A DNA stretch of 64,000 nucleotides from JAOZTV01 sp965371805 (GTDB lineage: Bacteria; Acidobacteriota; Aminicenantia; UBA2199): contig CBDUZW010000013.1 in the NCBI GenBank assembly GCA_965371805.1, positions 29,173-93,172 of the forward strand, in the 5' to 3' direction. The translations under genes were made by a program, and so were the position numbers. The notes under the pieces were generated by a model. The model did no database searches, was not told where the DNA came from, and was given only the letters and a program-made list of their open reading frames with translations. Below are positions 52,158 to 61,409 of this stretch, in pieces; position 1 is the first letter of the stretch, and each line of letters opens with the position of its first letter.

Positions 52158-53536
52158 AAAACACAGGATTTATAAATCATCAAAAAATATATCAACAATT
52201 ATCAGAAAACAATATTCCCGATACTGCAGAAATCAATGAGATACTTATAAAAGCAAGAGAGTTAAAAGGAATAAATGAAAAAGAAGTATGTAGCTTGCTG
52301 AATGTTCATGATCCTGAAATGATGGAGAAAATCTTTGATACCGCAGATTTTGTAAAGAGAAGTATTTATGGAAAAAGACTGGTTCTTTTTGCACCACTCT
52401 ATATTTCAAATTTATGCAATAACGAGTGTCTTTATTGCGGATTCCGAAAAAGCAATACAACAATATGTAGAAAAACCCTTTCAATGGATGATATCGGCAG
52501 AGAAACCGAAGCTCTAATCAATGAGGGTCATAAAAGACTTTTGCTTGTATCCGGGGAGGGATTAGGTAAATCAGCTCTGGACTATACAATAGATTCCATT
52601 GAAAAAATATATTCAATTAAAAATGACAAGGGAAATATCCGTAGAATAAATGTGAATATCGCTCCTGTGGATGTGGATGGCTTCAGAAAACTGAAGGGAG
52701 CTGGAATTGGGACCTATCAGCTATTTCAGGAGACCTATCATTATGATACGTTTAAAAAAATGCACCTGTCTGGCGCAAAATCTAATTATCTTGAACATCT
52801 TTCGGCAATGGATAAGGCAATGGAAGGGGGTGTTGATGATGTGGGAATCGGCGTTTTATTCGGGCTTTATGATCCAAAATTTGAAGTGATGGCACTTCTA
52901 CAGCATAATAAACACTTAGAGAAAAAGTTTGGTGTTGGCTGTCATACCATATCGGTACCGAGAATTGAACCGGCTGACCACTCACCCGTATCAATGGATC
53001 CACCGTATAAAATAAGTGATATGGAATTTCAAAAGATCATCTCTATTTTAAGGATTGCAGTCCCCTATACAGGGATAATTCTGAGCACCAGAGAAAATGA
53101 AACCTTCAGAAGAGAGGCACTCCGACTTGGAATTTCTCAGATCTCTGCCGGATCGAAGACGGACCCGGGTGGATACTCAAGTGGAAAAAGTGCAGAGCAG
53201 TTTTCTCTGGGGGATCACAGACCCTTAAATGTTGTGATTGGCGATATAGTAGATCATGGATATATTCCCTCTTTCTGTACCGGTTGTTATCGACTAAACC
53301 GGACTGGTGGTGATTTTATGGATCTGGCAAAACCGGGCCTGATCAAACATTATTGTCAACAGAACGGCTTGACCAGTTTTCAGGAATATCTGACAAATTT
53401 TGCAGATACAGAATTAATGAAAAAAGGAATGAAGTTAATAAAGTCGATTTCAGAGACTGTTCCGGAGAAACACCGGACACTTCTTGATAATAACCTGGAT
53501 AAAATAAAAAAAGGTGAAAAAGATCTTTATATTTAA
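52154..53536 (+). CDS. hydG: [FeFe] hydrogenase maturase HydG (radical SAM tyrosine lyase)
   Basis: 460 residues. Radical-SAM cluster motif CNNECLYCGF (CX3CX2C) near residue 92, a ThiH-like barrel, and the C-terminal auxiliary cluster motif CTGCYRLNRTGGDFMDLA ending in HYC (CX2CX22C), which is diagnostic of HydG. It cleaves tyrosine to p-cresol, CO and cyanide, supplying the CO and CN ligands as an Fe synthon. Start overlaps hydF (ATGA). Full length. Confidence 0.97.
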   Translation: MKNTGFINHQKIYQQLSENNIPDTAEINEILIKARELKGINEKEVCSLLNVHDPEMMEKIFDTADFVKRSIYGKRLVLFAPLYISNLCNNECLYCGFRKSNTTICRKTLSMDDIGRETEALINEGHKRLLLVSGEGLGKSALDYTIDSIEKIYSIKNDKGNIRRINVNIAPVDVDGFRKLKGAGIGTYQLFQETYHYDTFKKMHLSGAKSNYLEHLSAMDKAMEGGVDDVGIGVLFGLYDPKFEVMALLQHNKHLEKKFGVGCHTISVPRIEPADHSPVSMDPPYKISDMEFQKIISILRIAVPYTGIILSTRENETFRREALRLGISQISAGSKTDPGGYSSGKSAEQFSLGDHRPLNVVIGDIVDHGYIPSFCTGCYRLNRTGGDFMDLAKPGLIKHYCQQNGLTSFQEYLTNFADTELMKKGMKLIKSISETVPEKHRTLLDNNLDKIKKGEKDLYI

Positions 53537-53540
53537 TAGA

Positions 53541-54596
53541 ATGGAAACAGAAAAAAGATTAAACCGATTATATTCAAAACCTAATGATGAGGATATCCTC
53601 TTTTTCTTATCTATAAATGATCCAAAGAGTATAAAAGAGCTTTATTCTTTTGCGGGAAAAGTAAGAGAAGATTATACAGGTAATATGATTCATTTAAGAG
53701 GATTGATAGAATTTTCCAACCATTGCTCACGTTCATGCCATTATTGTGGCCTTAATAAAGAAAATAAAAAAATAACCCGTTTCCGATTATCAAAAGAGGA
53801 AATCGTCGAAATAGCCTTAGAAGCATCAGAGAATGGGTATAAAACAATAGTACTTCAATCTGGTGAGGACAATAACTATTCATTAGAAGACTATATATAT
53901 ATAATTAAAAATATAAAATTAAATACTGACATTGCTATCACTCTGGCAATTGGAGAAAAAACTTTTAAAGAGTACAAAATTCTCAGAGAAAATGGCGCAG
54001 ACCGATATCTATTGAAACATGAAACTTCTGATCCCAAATTATATAAAAAATTAAATCCAGGAATGAATTTGCAGTACAGGATAAATTCTTTAAAAGAACT
54101 TAAGAGGCTTGAGTTTCAGGTGGGAAGCGGCATTATGCTGGGACTTCCCGGTCAAACACTGAAAAGTATTGCTGATGACATTCTTCTTTTTAAACAACTT
54201 GACCTGGATATGATTGGCTGCGGTCCATTCATCTCTCATCCGGAAACAGTATTGGCAGGGCTTCCATCGGGAGACTCGGAACTTGCCTTTAGAGTATTGG
54301 CAATAAACAGAATCGTAACAAGAGATACAAACCTTCCCTTCACTACAGCCCTATCGGTATTGACTAAAGATCAGATTTCACCTTTTTCATCAGAGTTTTT
54401 TAAAGGGGCAAATGTTCTAATGCCAAAGCTTACACCTATAAAATATCAAAAACTTTATGATATATATCCGAATCCAAACCGTTATAGCGGTAATTCAAAA
54501 GAATTTATAAGACAAATAGACCTTGACTTATCAGAGTCAGGCTATAAAGTTTCAACTACATTGGGACATAGGGGATCAGAAAAAATAAACACTTGA
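53541..54596 (+). CDS. hydE: [FeFe] hydrogenase maturase HydE (radical SAM)
   Basis: 351 residues from the ATG at 53541; a GTG at 53514 would add nine residues overlapping hydG. Cluster motif CSRSCHYCGLN (CX3CX2C), then a BioB-like TIM barrel (YKTIVLQSGEDN, YLLKHETSDPKLYKKLNPG, VGSGIMLGLPGQTLKSIADDI, GPFISHPETVLAG). HydE works after HydG in building the azadithiolate-bridged 2Fe cluster. Last gene of the operon; the promoter of the following serine hydrolase overlaps its stop codon. Confidence 0.95.
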   Translation: METEKRLNRLYSKPNDEDILFFLSINDPKSIKELYSFAGKVREDYTGNMIHLRGLIEFSNHCSRSCHYCGLNKENKKITRFRLSKEEIVEIALEASENGYKTIVLQSGEDNNYSLEDYIYIIKNIKLNTDIAITLAIGEKTFKEYKILRENGADRYLLKHETSDPKLYKKLNPGMNLQYRINSLKELKRLEFQVGSGIMLGLPGQTLKSIADDILLFKQLDLDMIGCGPFISHPETVLAGLPSGDSELAFRVLAINRIVTRDTNLPFTTALSVLTKDQISPFSSEFFKGANVLMPKLTPIKYQKLYDIYPNPNRYSGNSKEFIRQIDLDLSESGYKVSTTLGHRGSEKINT

Positions 54597-54620
54597 AAAA
54601 AAACTCATATAATGTATGAT
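54593..54620 (+). promoter_or_regulatory. Sigma70-type promoter after hydE
   Basis: TTGAAA (54593-54598), 16-bp spacer, TATGAT (54615-54620). It overlaps the hydE stop codon and serves the serine hydrolase gene. A GGAG at 54631-54634 leads into a 13-codon ORF (ATG at 54643) that overlaps the hydrolase start. Confidence 0.5.
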
Positions 54621-54670
54621 AATGATTCAGGGAGTTAGAAAAATGATTTGGATCAATGGAAATTATAATT

Positions 54671-55756
54671 ATGAGAAAATATAAATTTAATTTACTTTTC
54701 TCTTTAGTATTAGTACCAATTCTATTGATTTATATTGGTTGCAAAACGGAGACAAATATTTCATTATCTGAGAAATATAATATAGACAATTTGGACCATC
54801 TTGGTATAAGTTCTGAAGTTTTAGCGGGTGCTTTTCAAAAGGCTGATGATTTGGGATTTGTATATAGTATGATCGTAGAGAGAAGAGGCCAGACAGCTGG
54901 CGAATATTATTATAATGGATATGATGAGAATAGTTTTTTCAACATAAAGTCTGTTTCAAAAAGTATTTTATCGGCTTTAGTAGGAATCGCATTTGAGAAA
55001 GGATTTATTAGTAATCTGGATCAAAAAATTGTAGATATTTTTCCTGATTACAAGGAATTTATTACAGATGTGAGATTTAATAAGATTACAATTCGTCATC
55101 TTTTAACTATGAGAGGTGGATTTAATAATGATGAGACTATTTTTACGAAAATCTTTATCTCTGCAAACCCATTAGAGACGATTTTTTCAGAACCTCTAAT
55201 ATATGAACCGGGAGAAAGGATGGTTTATTCTACTCCCCTGACACATTTGCTGGCATGTTCACTGGCAAGGTTATTAAATAGAGATTTAAAAGATTTTGCA
55301 GATCAGTATCTGTTTGGCCCTCTGGGAATTAGTGTTGACATATGGGCAAAAGACCCTCAAGGCAATTATATCGGCGGAAATAATATGCATTTTCAAACAG
55401 GGGAATTGTCCACATTTGGAAAGTTGTATATAAATAATGGAAACTCTGGAGATAATCAGATAGTTAATAGCCAGTGGGTAGAGAATTCTTTAATCAACTC
55501 TTTAGGTAGTGCAGATACCAGTTGGGGAGCCCTGGAAAACATCGGATATGGTTATCTCTGGTGGCTTGGAAAGATCAGTGGATATGATGTTTATACGGCA
55601 CTTGGATTTGGCGGGCAGTTTGTTTTATATATCCCGGATTTGGAGATTCAAGTAGTAATAAATAGTGATAGTAACCTGGGCTGGGACACAGCAGACTCAC
55701 ACGAAAGATCAATTCTTGACATAATAAAAAACCACATCATCCCTGCTGTAAATTAA
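54671..55756 (+). CDS. Lipoprotein serine hydrolase (beta-lactamase/PBP4-like)
   Basis: 361 residues from the ATG at 54671; an ATG at 54656 adds five residues. Lipobox ending at Cys in LIYIGCK, so membrane-anchored outside the cytoplasm. Class C beta-lactamase-like fold with the SxxK nucleophile (SVSKSIL), a Tyr motif near YSTPLTHLLACSLARLL and a FGGQFVLYIPDLE strand in place of KTG. RHLLTMRGGF is typical of the esterase/peptidase group. Substrate unknown; probably an envelope esterase or D-aminopeptidase-like enzyme rather than a drug-resistance factor. Confidence 0.85.
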   Translation: MRKYKFNLLFSLVLVPILLIYIGCKTETNISLSEKYNIDNLDHLGISSEVLAGAFQKADDLGFVYSMIVERRGQTAGEYYYNGYDENSFFNIKSVSKSILSALVGIAFEKGFISNLDQKIVDIFPDYKEFITDVRFNKITIRHLLTMRGGFNNDETIFTKIFISANPLETIFSEPLIYEPGERMVYSTPLTHLLACSLARLLNRDLKDFADQYLFGPLGISVDIWAKDPQGNYIGGNNMHFQTGELSTFGKLYINNGNSGDNQIVNSQWVENSLINSLGSADTSWGALENIGYGYLWWLGKISGYDVYTALGFGGQFVLYIPDLEIQVVINSDSNLGWDTADSHERSILDIIKNHIIPAVN

Positions 55757-55775
55757 AAAAAAAGGATTCTCTACA

Positions 55776-56972
55776 CTAGCTGATACTTCTTATTGCACTT
55801 AGTGCAGGTAATTCCTTGCCTTCAATATATTCAAGAAGTGCACCGCCTGCAGTAGATATATAAGATATCTTATGAGCTAAACTGAATTTATTAACAGCTG
55901 CTATTGAATCGCCCCCTCCAATTAAAGAGTAGGCACCTTTATCAGTAGATAAAGCAACTGCCATTGCGATTTTTAAAGTTCCCATTGTAAAATGAGGCAT
56001 CTCAAAGGCTCCCATTGGACCATTCCAAATAATAGTTGCTGATTCTTCAATAACTGAAGTAAATTTTTCAGCAGATTTTATTCCAATATCAAGTCCCATC
56101 CATCCATCTTTGATCTTATCTATTTCACAATGGGCAATATCTGCGTCATTATTAAATTTATCAGCCACAATGCAATCAAAGGGGAGATGTAATTTAACAC
56201 CTGACTTTTTAGATTTTTCAATAATTTCCTTTGCCACCTCAAGCATATCCTCTTCAAATAAAGAGTTACCAATATCCCCTCCCATTGCCTTCACAAATGT
56301 AAAAGCGATGCCACCGCCTATAATAAGATGATCAACTTTTTCCAGGAGTGCTCTGATAATATGGATTTTTGTAGAGATTTTTGATCCTCCAATTATTGCA
56401 GTTAAAGGAGATTTTGCCTCATTTAGAGCTTTATCAATATGCCTGATTTCACTTTCAATTAGAAAACCAAACATTTTATTATTTTTAAAATATTTTGTCA
56501 CAGCACAAGTTGAAGCATGAGCTCTATGAGCAGTTCCAAACGCATCATTTACATATACATCGCCCAATGATGCCAGTTTTTCAGCAAATTTATCATCACC
56601 ATCCATTTCCTCATTATAGAAACGAACATTTTCCAGTAATAATACCTCTCCATTTTTTAAATTTCCCGATATTTTCATCGCCTCCTCTCCAATACAATCA
56701 TCTGCAAACTTTACATTTCTTCCTAAAAGTTCTGCAAATCTGTCAATAATATGGATAAGAGACATTTCTGGAGTATACTTTCCTTTTGGTCGTCCAAGAT
56801 GGGTCATAATAATTATTGATCCGCCATCTACAAGAATCTTCTGTAATGTCGGTATTGCAGTTACAATTCTTGTATCATCGGCTATCTCATGTTTTTCATT
56901 TAAGGGAACATTAAAATCAACTCTCACCAGAGCTCTTTTATTAAAAAAGTTATAATCATTAATTGAAATCAT
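55776..56972 (-). CDS. pgk: Phosphoglycerate kinase
   Basis: 398 residues, full length. It converts 1,3-bisphosphoglycerate and ADP to 3-phosphoglycerate and ATP in glycolysis. Signatures: RALVRVDFNVPL, THLGRPKGKYTPEMSL, LLENVRFYNEE, NDAFGTAHRAHAST, SKISTKIHIIRALLEK, IWNGPMGAFEMPHF and GGGDSIAAVNKF. GGAGG lies before the ATG. Single gene; no gap, tpi or eno adjacent. Convergent with the serine hydrolase gene. Confidence 0.98.
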   Translation of the reverse strand: MISINDYNFFNKRALVRVDFNVPLNEKHEIADDTRIVTAIPTLQKILVDGGSIIIMTHLGRPKGKYTPEMSLIHIIDRFAELLGRNVKFADDCIGEEAMKISGNLKNGEVLLLENVRFYNEEMDGDDKFAEKLASLGDVYVNDAFGTAHRAHASTCAVTKYFKNNKMFGFLIESEIRHIDKALNEAKSPLTAIIGGSKISTKIHIIRALLEKVDHLIIGGGIAFTFVKAMGGDIGNSLFEEDMLEVAKEIIEKSKKSGVKLHLPFDCIVADKFNNDADIAHCEIDKIKDGWMGLDIGIKSAEKFTSVIEESATIIWNGPMGAFEMPHFTMGTLKIAMAVALSTDKGAYSLIGGGDSIAAVNKFSLAHKISYISTAGGALLEYIEGKELPALSAIRSIS

Positions 56973-57125
56973 AAATACCTCCTGAAGATCACTTTCTACT
57001 TATATTGCATAATAGAACAATTTAATAGGGCATATTTTAACAAACCCAAAATATATAAACAAGGAAATGCATAATAGAAAAAAAAATTAATTGGATAAAT
57101 GGATTTTGGTAAATTTTTACTTGAT

Positions 57126-57746
57126 TCAAAAATCAAAGTACTTTGAAAAGTGAGCAAATGTATCATCAGAAATAAGCTTAATCTCCTGACTTTGCTTATA
57201 GTTGAAAATAATAATGATCAGGCTTTTGGTTTCCGGTGATGTGCTGGTTCTAAGTGAATCAGAAGAGGGATTCCCAAAGGGTCCCTTTTCATCAAATAGG
57301 GTGATTTTTCCCCTGAGGCTCACCATATCTTTTCTGATACCCTCGTACATGTCATTTTCATTGCCCAGTTTAACAATAATATTTCCTTCCAGTTTATCAA
57401 CATCATAGAGACCGTATGAAACCTGGTGTTTCAAAGATAGATAGTTGATCATATCAACAAAGCAGTTGACTTCAGGAAAGGGGAGTTCTTTTTTTATCCG
57501 TCTCCACAGGGCCTCTGAGGATGGTCTGTGTTTTGTCGGATCAACCTTTGCTGATCGATAGAGTTGTCTTGAGTCTGAAAATCCCGGGGGTAGTTTTCGT
57601 AAAAAATCTGACCGGATATTTTTAATATCTCTTTCAATAAAATCTCTCAACATTTCTGGATCTTTGACTTTAATATTCCTGAATTGCAAGAGTTCCGGTA
57701 TCAGGAACGTTTCAAGATTGTTTGCAAGGTTTATGATGTCCGACAC
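57126..57746 (-). CDS. B3/B4 tRNA-binding-domain protein
   Basis: 206 residues. Stand-alone homologue of the B3/B4 editing domain of phenylalanyl-tRNA synthetase beta subunit: LYRSAKVDPTKHRPSSEALWRRI, CFVDMINYLSLKHQVSYGLYDVDKL, VSLRGKITLFDEKGPFGNPSSDS. Such proteins may clear mischarged tRNA or free amino-acid adducts, but the function is not settled. It starts 5 bp after the OsmC-like gene, so the two are co-transcribed. Confidence 0.85.
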   Translation of the reverse strand: MSDIINLANNLETFLIPELLQFRNIKVKDPEMLRDFIERDIKNIRSDFLRKLPPGFSDSRQLYRSAKVDPTKHRPSSEALWRRIKKELPFPEVNCFVDMINYLSLKHQVSYGLYDVDKLEGNIIVKLGNENDMYEGIRKDMVSLRGKITLFDEKGPFGNPSSDSLRTSTSPETKSLIIIIFNYKQSQEIKLISDDTFAHFSKYFDF

Positions 57747-57751
57747 TATTC

Positions 57752-58153
57752 CTATTTCGCAGCAATGCTTGTAAAGACATTGAACTCAGGTGGGCTTTCA
57801 AGATGCTTTTTTACAGCACAGAGGTTGGCAGATTTTATCAGTGCATCTCTATATTTTTCCGGAAAGCCTTCAGGAACGCGAATATCCATATTTACCTTTG
57901 CGATCATTCGCTTTACCGGATCAAATTCCAGGCTTTGAATTATTTCAATATCTTTCGCATCGATCTTCCTTTGTTGACAGAAACCTAAAACATAGATGCC
58001 GGCGCAGGTACCGATGGATGAAAGAAAGAGATCAAAAGGTGATGGGGCCGATCCATCACCACCACCCATAGTCGGCTGATCTGTTTTATTTGTAAATCCG
58101 TTATAATCGGCATTGACCTTTTGTCCACCGGGAAAGTATATTCTCATATCCAT
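57752..58153 (-). CDS. OsmC-family protein
   Basis: 133 residues. OsmC/YhfA-type fold with two reactive cysteines, one in SIGTCAGIYVLGFCQQR and one in SANLCAVKKHLE. OsmC proteins reduce organic hydroperoxides with thiols; the YhfA-like subgroup, which this resembles by length, is less characterised. AGGAG precedes the ATG. First gene of a two-gene unit with the B3/B4 protein; a strong palindrome lies just upstream. Confidence 0.87.
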   Translation of the reverse strand: MDMRIYFPGGQKVNADYNGFTNKTDQPTMGGGDGSAPSPFDLFLSSIGTCAGIYVLGFCQQRKIDAKDIEIIQSLEFDPVKRMIAKVNMDIRVPEGFPEKYRDALIKSANLCAVKKHLESPPEFNVFTSIAAK

Positions 58154-58177
58154 AATTATCTCCTAAATATAATTTTT

Positions 58178-58208
58178 AAATTTAACACATTAATGTGTCG
58201 TTAAATTT
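58178..58208. promoter_or_regulatory. Operator-like palindrome upstream of the OsmC-type gene
   Basis: AAATTTAAC-ACATTAATGTGTC-GTTAAATTT: nine-base arms flanking an ACACATTAATGTGT core, with one extra C on the right. It lies 25-55 bp before the OsmC start and could bind a dimeric repressor such as a MarR- or TetR-type regulator; none is encoded nearby. Confidence 0.5.
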
Positions 58209-58264
58209 TAACAAAAAATAGAGTCTACGTCAATATCTGTGATTGGTTGATATAAATCAGCTTT

Positions 58265-59212
58265 TTATACTACATTTATAATGACGTTTCCCTTTTTGTG
58301 TCTCTTGTCTACATATCGATGGGCTCTGACCATTTCTCTCAGCGGGAAACGCCTGTCAATGACCGTTTTTAAATTTCCAGCTTCGCCGAGTTCTTTGAGG
58401 AATATAAGATCTTTAGACTTAGGCTTTAATCCATTTGCTGAACCTAGACCATCAAGAAAGATCCCCGTTTTTTTCAGAGATTTCTTACGTTGAGAAGAAG
58501 CAATCCTAGCTACTGAATCAAAAATAACATCATAAGTTTCACTGCTATCGTTGAAATTTTCCTGAGTGTAATCTATGACCTTATCTGCTCCCAGAGACTT
58601 TACCAATTCTAAATTCTTAGTGCTGCAGACACCTGTAACTTCTGCTCCAAAATATTTGGCCAGCTGCACTGAGTATGTGCCCATGCTTCCGGAAGCTCCA
58701 TAAATAAGAACTTTCTGCCCTTTTTGAATGTCTGCTTTTCTGAGAATAAGCAATGCCGTTAATGCTCCATTTGAAATAGGTGCAACTTCCTCGTAGGTTA
58801 TATTGTCTGGTTTTATTGCAATAAGTCCATCTTCAGGCAGACATATGTACTCGGCATAAGCGCCAAACTTAAATCCCTGGAAGGCAGATGCAAAAACCTG
58901 GTCACCTTTTTTAAATAGCGTTACATCTTTTCCTGCATCAACAATCTCTCCTGCCAGATCCATTCCTAATATTTTATTTCTAGGTCCTTTAAACCCAACA
59001 ATTATTCGCATTATAGGCTTGAAAAAAAAATCCATTACAGGTCCTAAGCCTGGTTTTAAACTTCGTATTTTCGTGTCTCCAACATGTGCAGTCGTTGCAT
59101 GTATTTTTATGAGCACTTCATTATCCCCAGGCATAGGTTTTTCCACTTCCATCAGCTTCAGGACTTCCGGAGGACCATATTTTGTACATACAATAGCTTT
59201 CATTTTTTCCAT
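58265..59212 (-). CDS. Quinone-oxidoreductase-like medium-chain dehydrogenase
   Basis: 315 residues. N-terminal GroES-like domain (KAIVCTKYGPPEVLKLMEVEKP, GMDLAGEIVDAGKDVTLFKKGDQVFA) and Rossmann domain with VLIYGASGSMGTYSVQLAKYFGAEVTGVCST, the NADPH-binding AxGxxG type. The zinc-ligand cysteines of alcohol dehydrogenases are missing, so it is a zinc-independent quinone/enone reductase of the QOR type. GGGAGG precedes the ATG at 59212. It ends just over 100 bp upstream of the OsmC gene, so a shared oxidative or electrophile-stress role is possible. Confidence 0.88.
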   Translation of the reverse strand: MEKMKAIVCTKYGPPEVLKLMEVEKPMPGDNEVLIKIHATTAHVGDTKIRSLKPGLGPVMDFFFKPIMRIIVGFKGPRNKILGMDLAGEIVDAGKDVTLFKKGDQVFASAFQGFKFGAYAEYICLPEDGLIAIKPDNITYEEVAPISNGALTALLILRKADIQKGQKVLIYGASGSMGTYSVQLAKYFGAEVTGVCSTKNLELVKSLGADKVIDYTQENFNDSSETYDVIFDSVARIASSQRKKSLKKTGIFLDGLGSANGLKPKSKDLIFLKELGEAGNLKTVIDRRFPLREMVRAHRYVDKRHKKGNVIINVV

Positions 59213-59256
59213 ATCAACCTCCCTTTATATATAAAAAATGTCTGGTAGTAAAAACT

Positions 59257-60288
59257 TTAAAAACCTGATTTTAGTACTTGTTCCAAGTCAGACAGGTTCT
59301 CATCTGTAAAATTCAGATGGGTAACAAAACGGACTAAATGCTTTCCGAAAGTTACACCATAAACACCTTTTTTTCCAAGATCTGAAACGACTTTGGTTGC
59401 TAAAATATTTTCAGGTAATTCGAAAACTATAATGTTGCTTTCAATAGGATATACATTTTTCACATAGTCCTGCTTTTGCAGAATTTGTCCAATAGCTTTT
59501 GCCCTCTGGTGGTCATGTTTAAGCCTGTCAATATTGTTTTTGAGTGCATAAATACCAGCTGCTGCAAGATATCCTGCCTGCCTCCAACCACCACCCATAA
59601 CTTTCCTGTATCGTCTTGATTGTTTTATCAAATCCTTTGTTCCTATTAATAAAGAGCCGATTGGACAACCTAATCCTTTTGACAGACAAATTGAGATGGA
59701 GTCAAATGCCTGCCCATATTCAATTGGTCTCTCTTTTGTTTCAACAAGTGCATTGAATAGCCTTGCTCCATCAAGATGCAATATTAATCCGTTTTGTTTA
59801 CAAGTATTTTTTATTTTAAGTATTTCAGCGAAGTCGTATATACTACCACCACCCTTATTCATAGTGTTCTCAAGCGAAACCATTCTAGTGACGGGTTGGT
59901 GAATGTCGTTTGGATTGTTAATTACCTCTTCAATTTGTTCTGCAGAAATTCTTCCTCGATTACCTTCAATGGTTTTTACAGAAGAAAAGGCATTCAAGGC
60001 AATTCCCCCTCCTTCAAATAAATAAATATGGGATGATTTATCACAAATCACTTCGTCACCCGGCGAGCAGTGTACTCTGATTGCCAGTTGATTAGTCATT
60101 GTTCCAGTTGGACAAAAAAGAGCAGCTTCCATTCCAAACATTTCCGCTACTTTAGCTTCCAACAAATTCACATTGGGGTCATCGCCAAAAACGTCATCAC
60201 CAACTTCGGCATTAAACATTATTTCTAACATTTCTTTTGTCGGTTTGGTTAAGGTATCACTTCGAAGATCAATTATTGGATTTTTCAT
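59257..60288 (-). CDS. ltaE: Low-specificity L-threonine aldolase
   Basis: 343 residues, PLP enzyme of fold type I that splits threonine/allo-threonine to glycine and acetaldehyde. Signatures: DLRSDTLTKPTKEM, EVGDDVFGDDPNVN, FCPTGTMTNQLAI, HLDGARLFNALV and the PLP lysine in SICLSKGLGCPIGSLL, followed by RKVMGGGWRQAGYLAAAG. Full length. AAGG precedes the ATG. It lies between the dehydrogenase and the cluster of accessory genes at the right end. Confidence 0.95.
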   Translation of the reverse strand: MKNPIIDLRSDTLTKPTKEMLEIMFNAEVGDDVFGDDPNVNLLEAKVAEMFGMEAALFCPTGTMTNQLAIRVHCSPGDEVICDKSSHIYLFEGGGIALNAFSSVKTIEGNRGRISAEQIEEVINNPNDIHQPVTRMVSLENTMNKGGGSIYDFAEILKIKNTCKQNGLILHLDGARLFNALVETKERPIEYGQAFDSISICLSKGLGCPIGSLLIGTKDLIKQSRRYRKVMGGGWRQAGYLAAAGIYALKNNIDRLKHDHQRAKAIGQILQKQDYVKNVYPIESNIIVFELPENILATKVVSDLGKKGVYGVTFGKHLVRFVTHLNFTDENLSDLEQVLKSGF

Positions 60289-60347
60289 TTTAACCTTATT
60301 CCTTAATATTTTTATTATTTAATTTACCATTTTCCGCATAATGTATT

Positions 60348-60995
60348 TTAACACGTGTCAGCGGCTGACATTTTCTGGCATTTCACTAGAATTAATTTCA
60401 ATGGTGGTTCTTTTTCCATGTGTTTTATTGGTTCATCAATTTCTGAAAACTCGAATAATCCATAATTTTCAAACTCTCTTTCTACTGAATCAAAATCATA
60501 GAAGAAAACATCTAATCCTTCCATTAATTTATATCTGTCCTTACTCAGTTGTTTGCCGCCTCCATACATTGAGGACTTGTTTGAGATAACTGTAAAAATC
60601 ATAAATCCCCCTGGTTTTAACTGATTATAGCAATCCATAATAAATTTCCTTCTTTTTCGAGTATTTAGCAGGTGAATCAAGGCATAGCAAAAAATCCCGT
60701 CATAAAGTTTGTTGTCAAAAGGCATGTCAGTGACTGAGCCATGATAGATTTGCAGGTCAAGTCCATTTTTGACTCCAGCCAAATCTATCGCAGTTTTTGA
60801 TATTTCAATACCTGTAACAGCAATTCCGTTGTCACAAAAGATCTTTGCATTCCTGCCGTATCCAATTCCGGGTATCAATATTTCTTTGACGTCTTTTTCT
60901 AGGAAGAAGTTCTTTGTCAAGATTGCAGAGTCTGAAGGTTCAAATCCCCAAGTGGTTTGTTCATCTGTAAATTTTGATTCCCAGAATTCTGTCAT
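60348..60995 (-). CDS. SAM-dependent methyltransferase (TPMT/TehB-like)
   Basis: 215 residues. WGFEPSDSAILTKNFF start, motif I EILIPGIGYGRNAKIF, VTGIEISKTAID, HGSVTDMPFDNKLYDGIFCYALIHLL and LKPGGFMIFTVISN. Similar to thiopurine S-methyltransferase-like and tellurite-resistance TehB-like enzymes that act on small molecules. The C-terminal KCQKMSAADTC looks added; its codons run into CGCTGACACGTGTTAA, possibly part of a recombination-site-like spacer. First gene of the right-end accessory set to resemble a mobile cassette gene. Confidence 0.8.
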   Translation of the reverse strand: MTEFWESKFTDEQTTWGFEPSDSAILTKNFFLEKDVKEILIPGIGYGRNAKIFCDNGIAVTGIEISKTAIDLAGVKNGLDLQIYHGSVTDMPFDNKLYDGIFCYALIHLLNTRKRRKFIMDCYNQLKPGGFMIFTVISNKSSMYGGGKQLSKDRYKLMEGLDVFFYDFDSVEREFENYGLFEFSEIDEPIKHMEKEPPLKLILVKCQKMSAADTC

Positions 60996-61008
60996 AATAA
61001 AATTTTCA

Positions 61009-61377
61009 TCAGAAGAACTCCATCAATTCTATTGGAGCACCATTATGTTCTATCATTGCCACCCTAATCCCTTCCATTGGCGGATTGGGTTCTATTAATA
61101 TTTTAAAATTTCGGGTCTTTAATTCAAAGTCTAAATCTTTTACAACGAAAGCTAAGTGTGGAATATTTTGAATCAATTCCGGCATTTTACAATCATCATC
61201 AAATCTCATCCATTCAAAACCAAATGGGCTTTCTGGAAAACCCGATACTGAAAATTTGAATTGTTCAAGATAATTTTCATTAAATTTCTTCTCTTTTGTA
61301 GGAACTCCTACATGATGAAATTTCCAGCCCCACTCTTCAATGGCTAACGGAAATCCCTTCTCATCTCGTTTTTTCAT
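61009..61377 (-). CDS. VOC-family (glyoxalase-like) protein
   Basis: 122 residues. One VOC module pair: WKFHHVGVPTKEK...FGFEWMRFDDDCKMPE, PHLAFVVKDLDFELK, and a C-terminal MIEHNGAPIELMEFF with the usual metal-ligand Glu position. Enzyme or binding activity unknown; the family includes glyoxalase I, dioxygenases and bleomycin-binding proteins. It lies 13 bp before the TPMT-like gene on the same strand and 32 bp after the RsmH-like gene. Confidence 0.8.
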   Translation of the reverse strand: MKKRDEKGFPLAIEEWGWKFHHVGVPTKEKKFNENYLEQFKFSVSGFPESPFGFEWMRFDDDCKMPELIQNIPHLAFVVKDLDFELKTRNFKILIEPNPPMEGIRVAMIEHNGAPIELMEFF

Positions 61378-61409
61378 ATATAATCTCCTGGTTCAATTGT
61401 GTCTAACGT

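Noticed and set aside
54643..54684. 13-codon ORF with a good ribosome-binding site before the serine hydrolase
   Set aside because: It overlaps the hydrolase start and its peptide has no features. It may only place ribosomes for the hydrolase; not listed as a gene.
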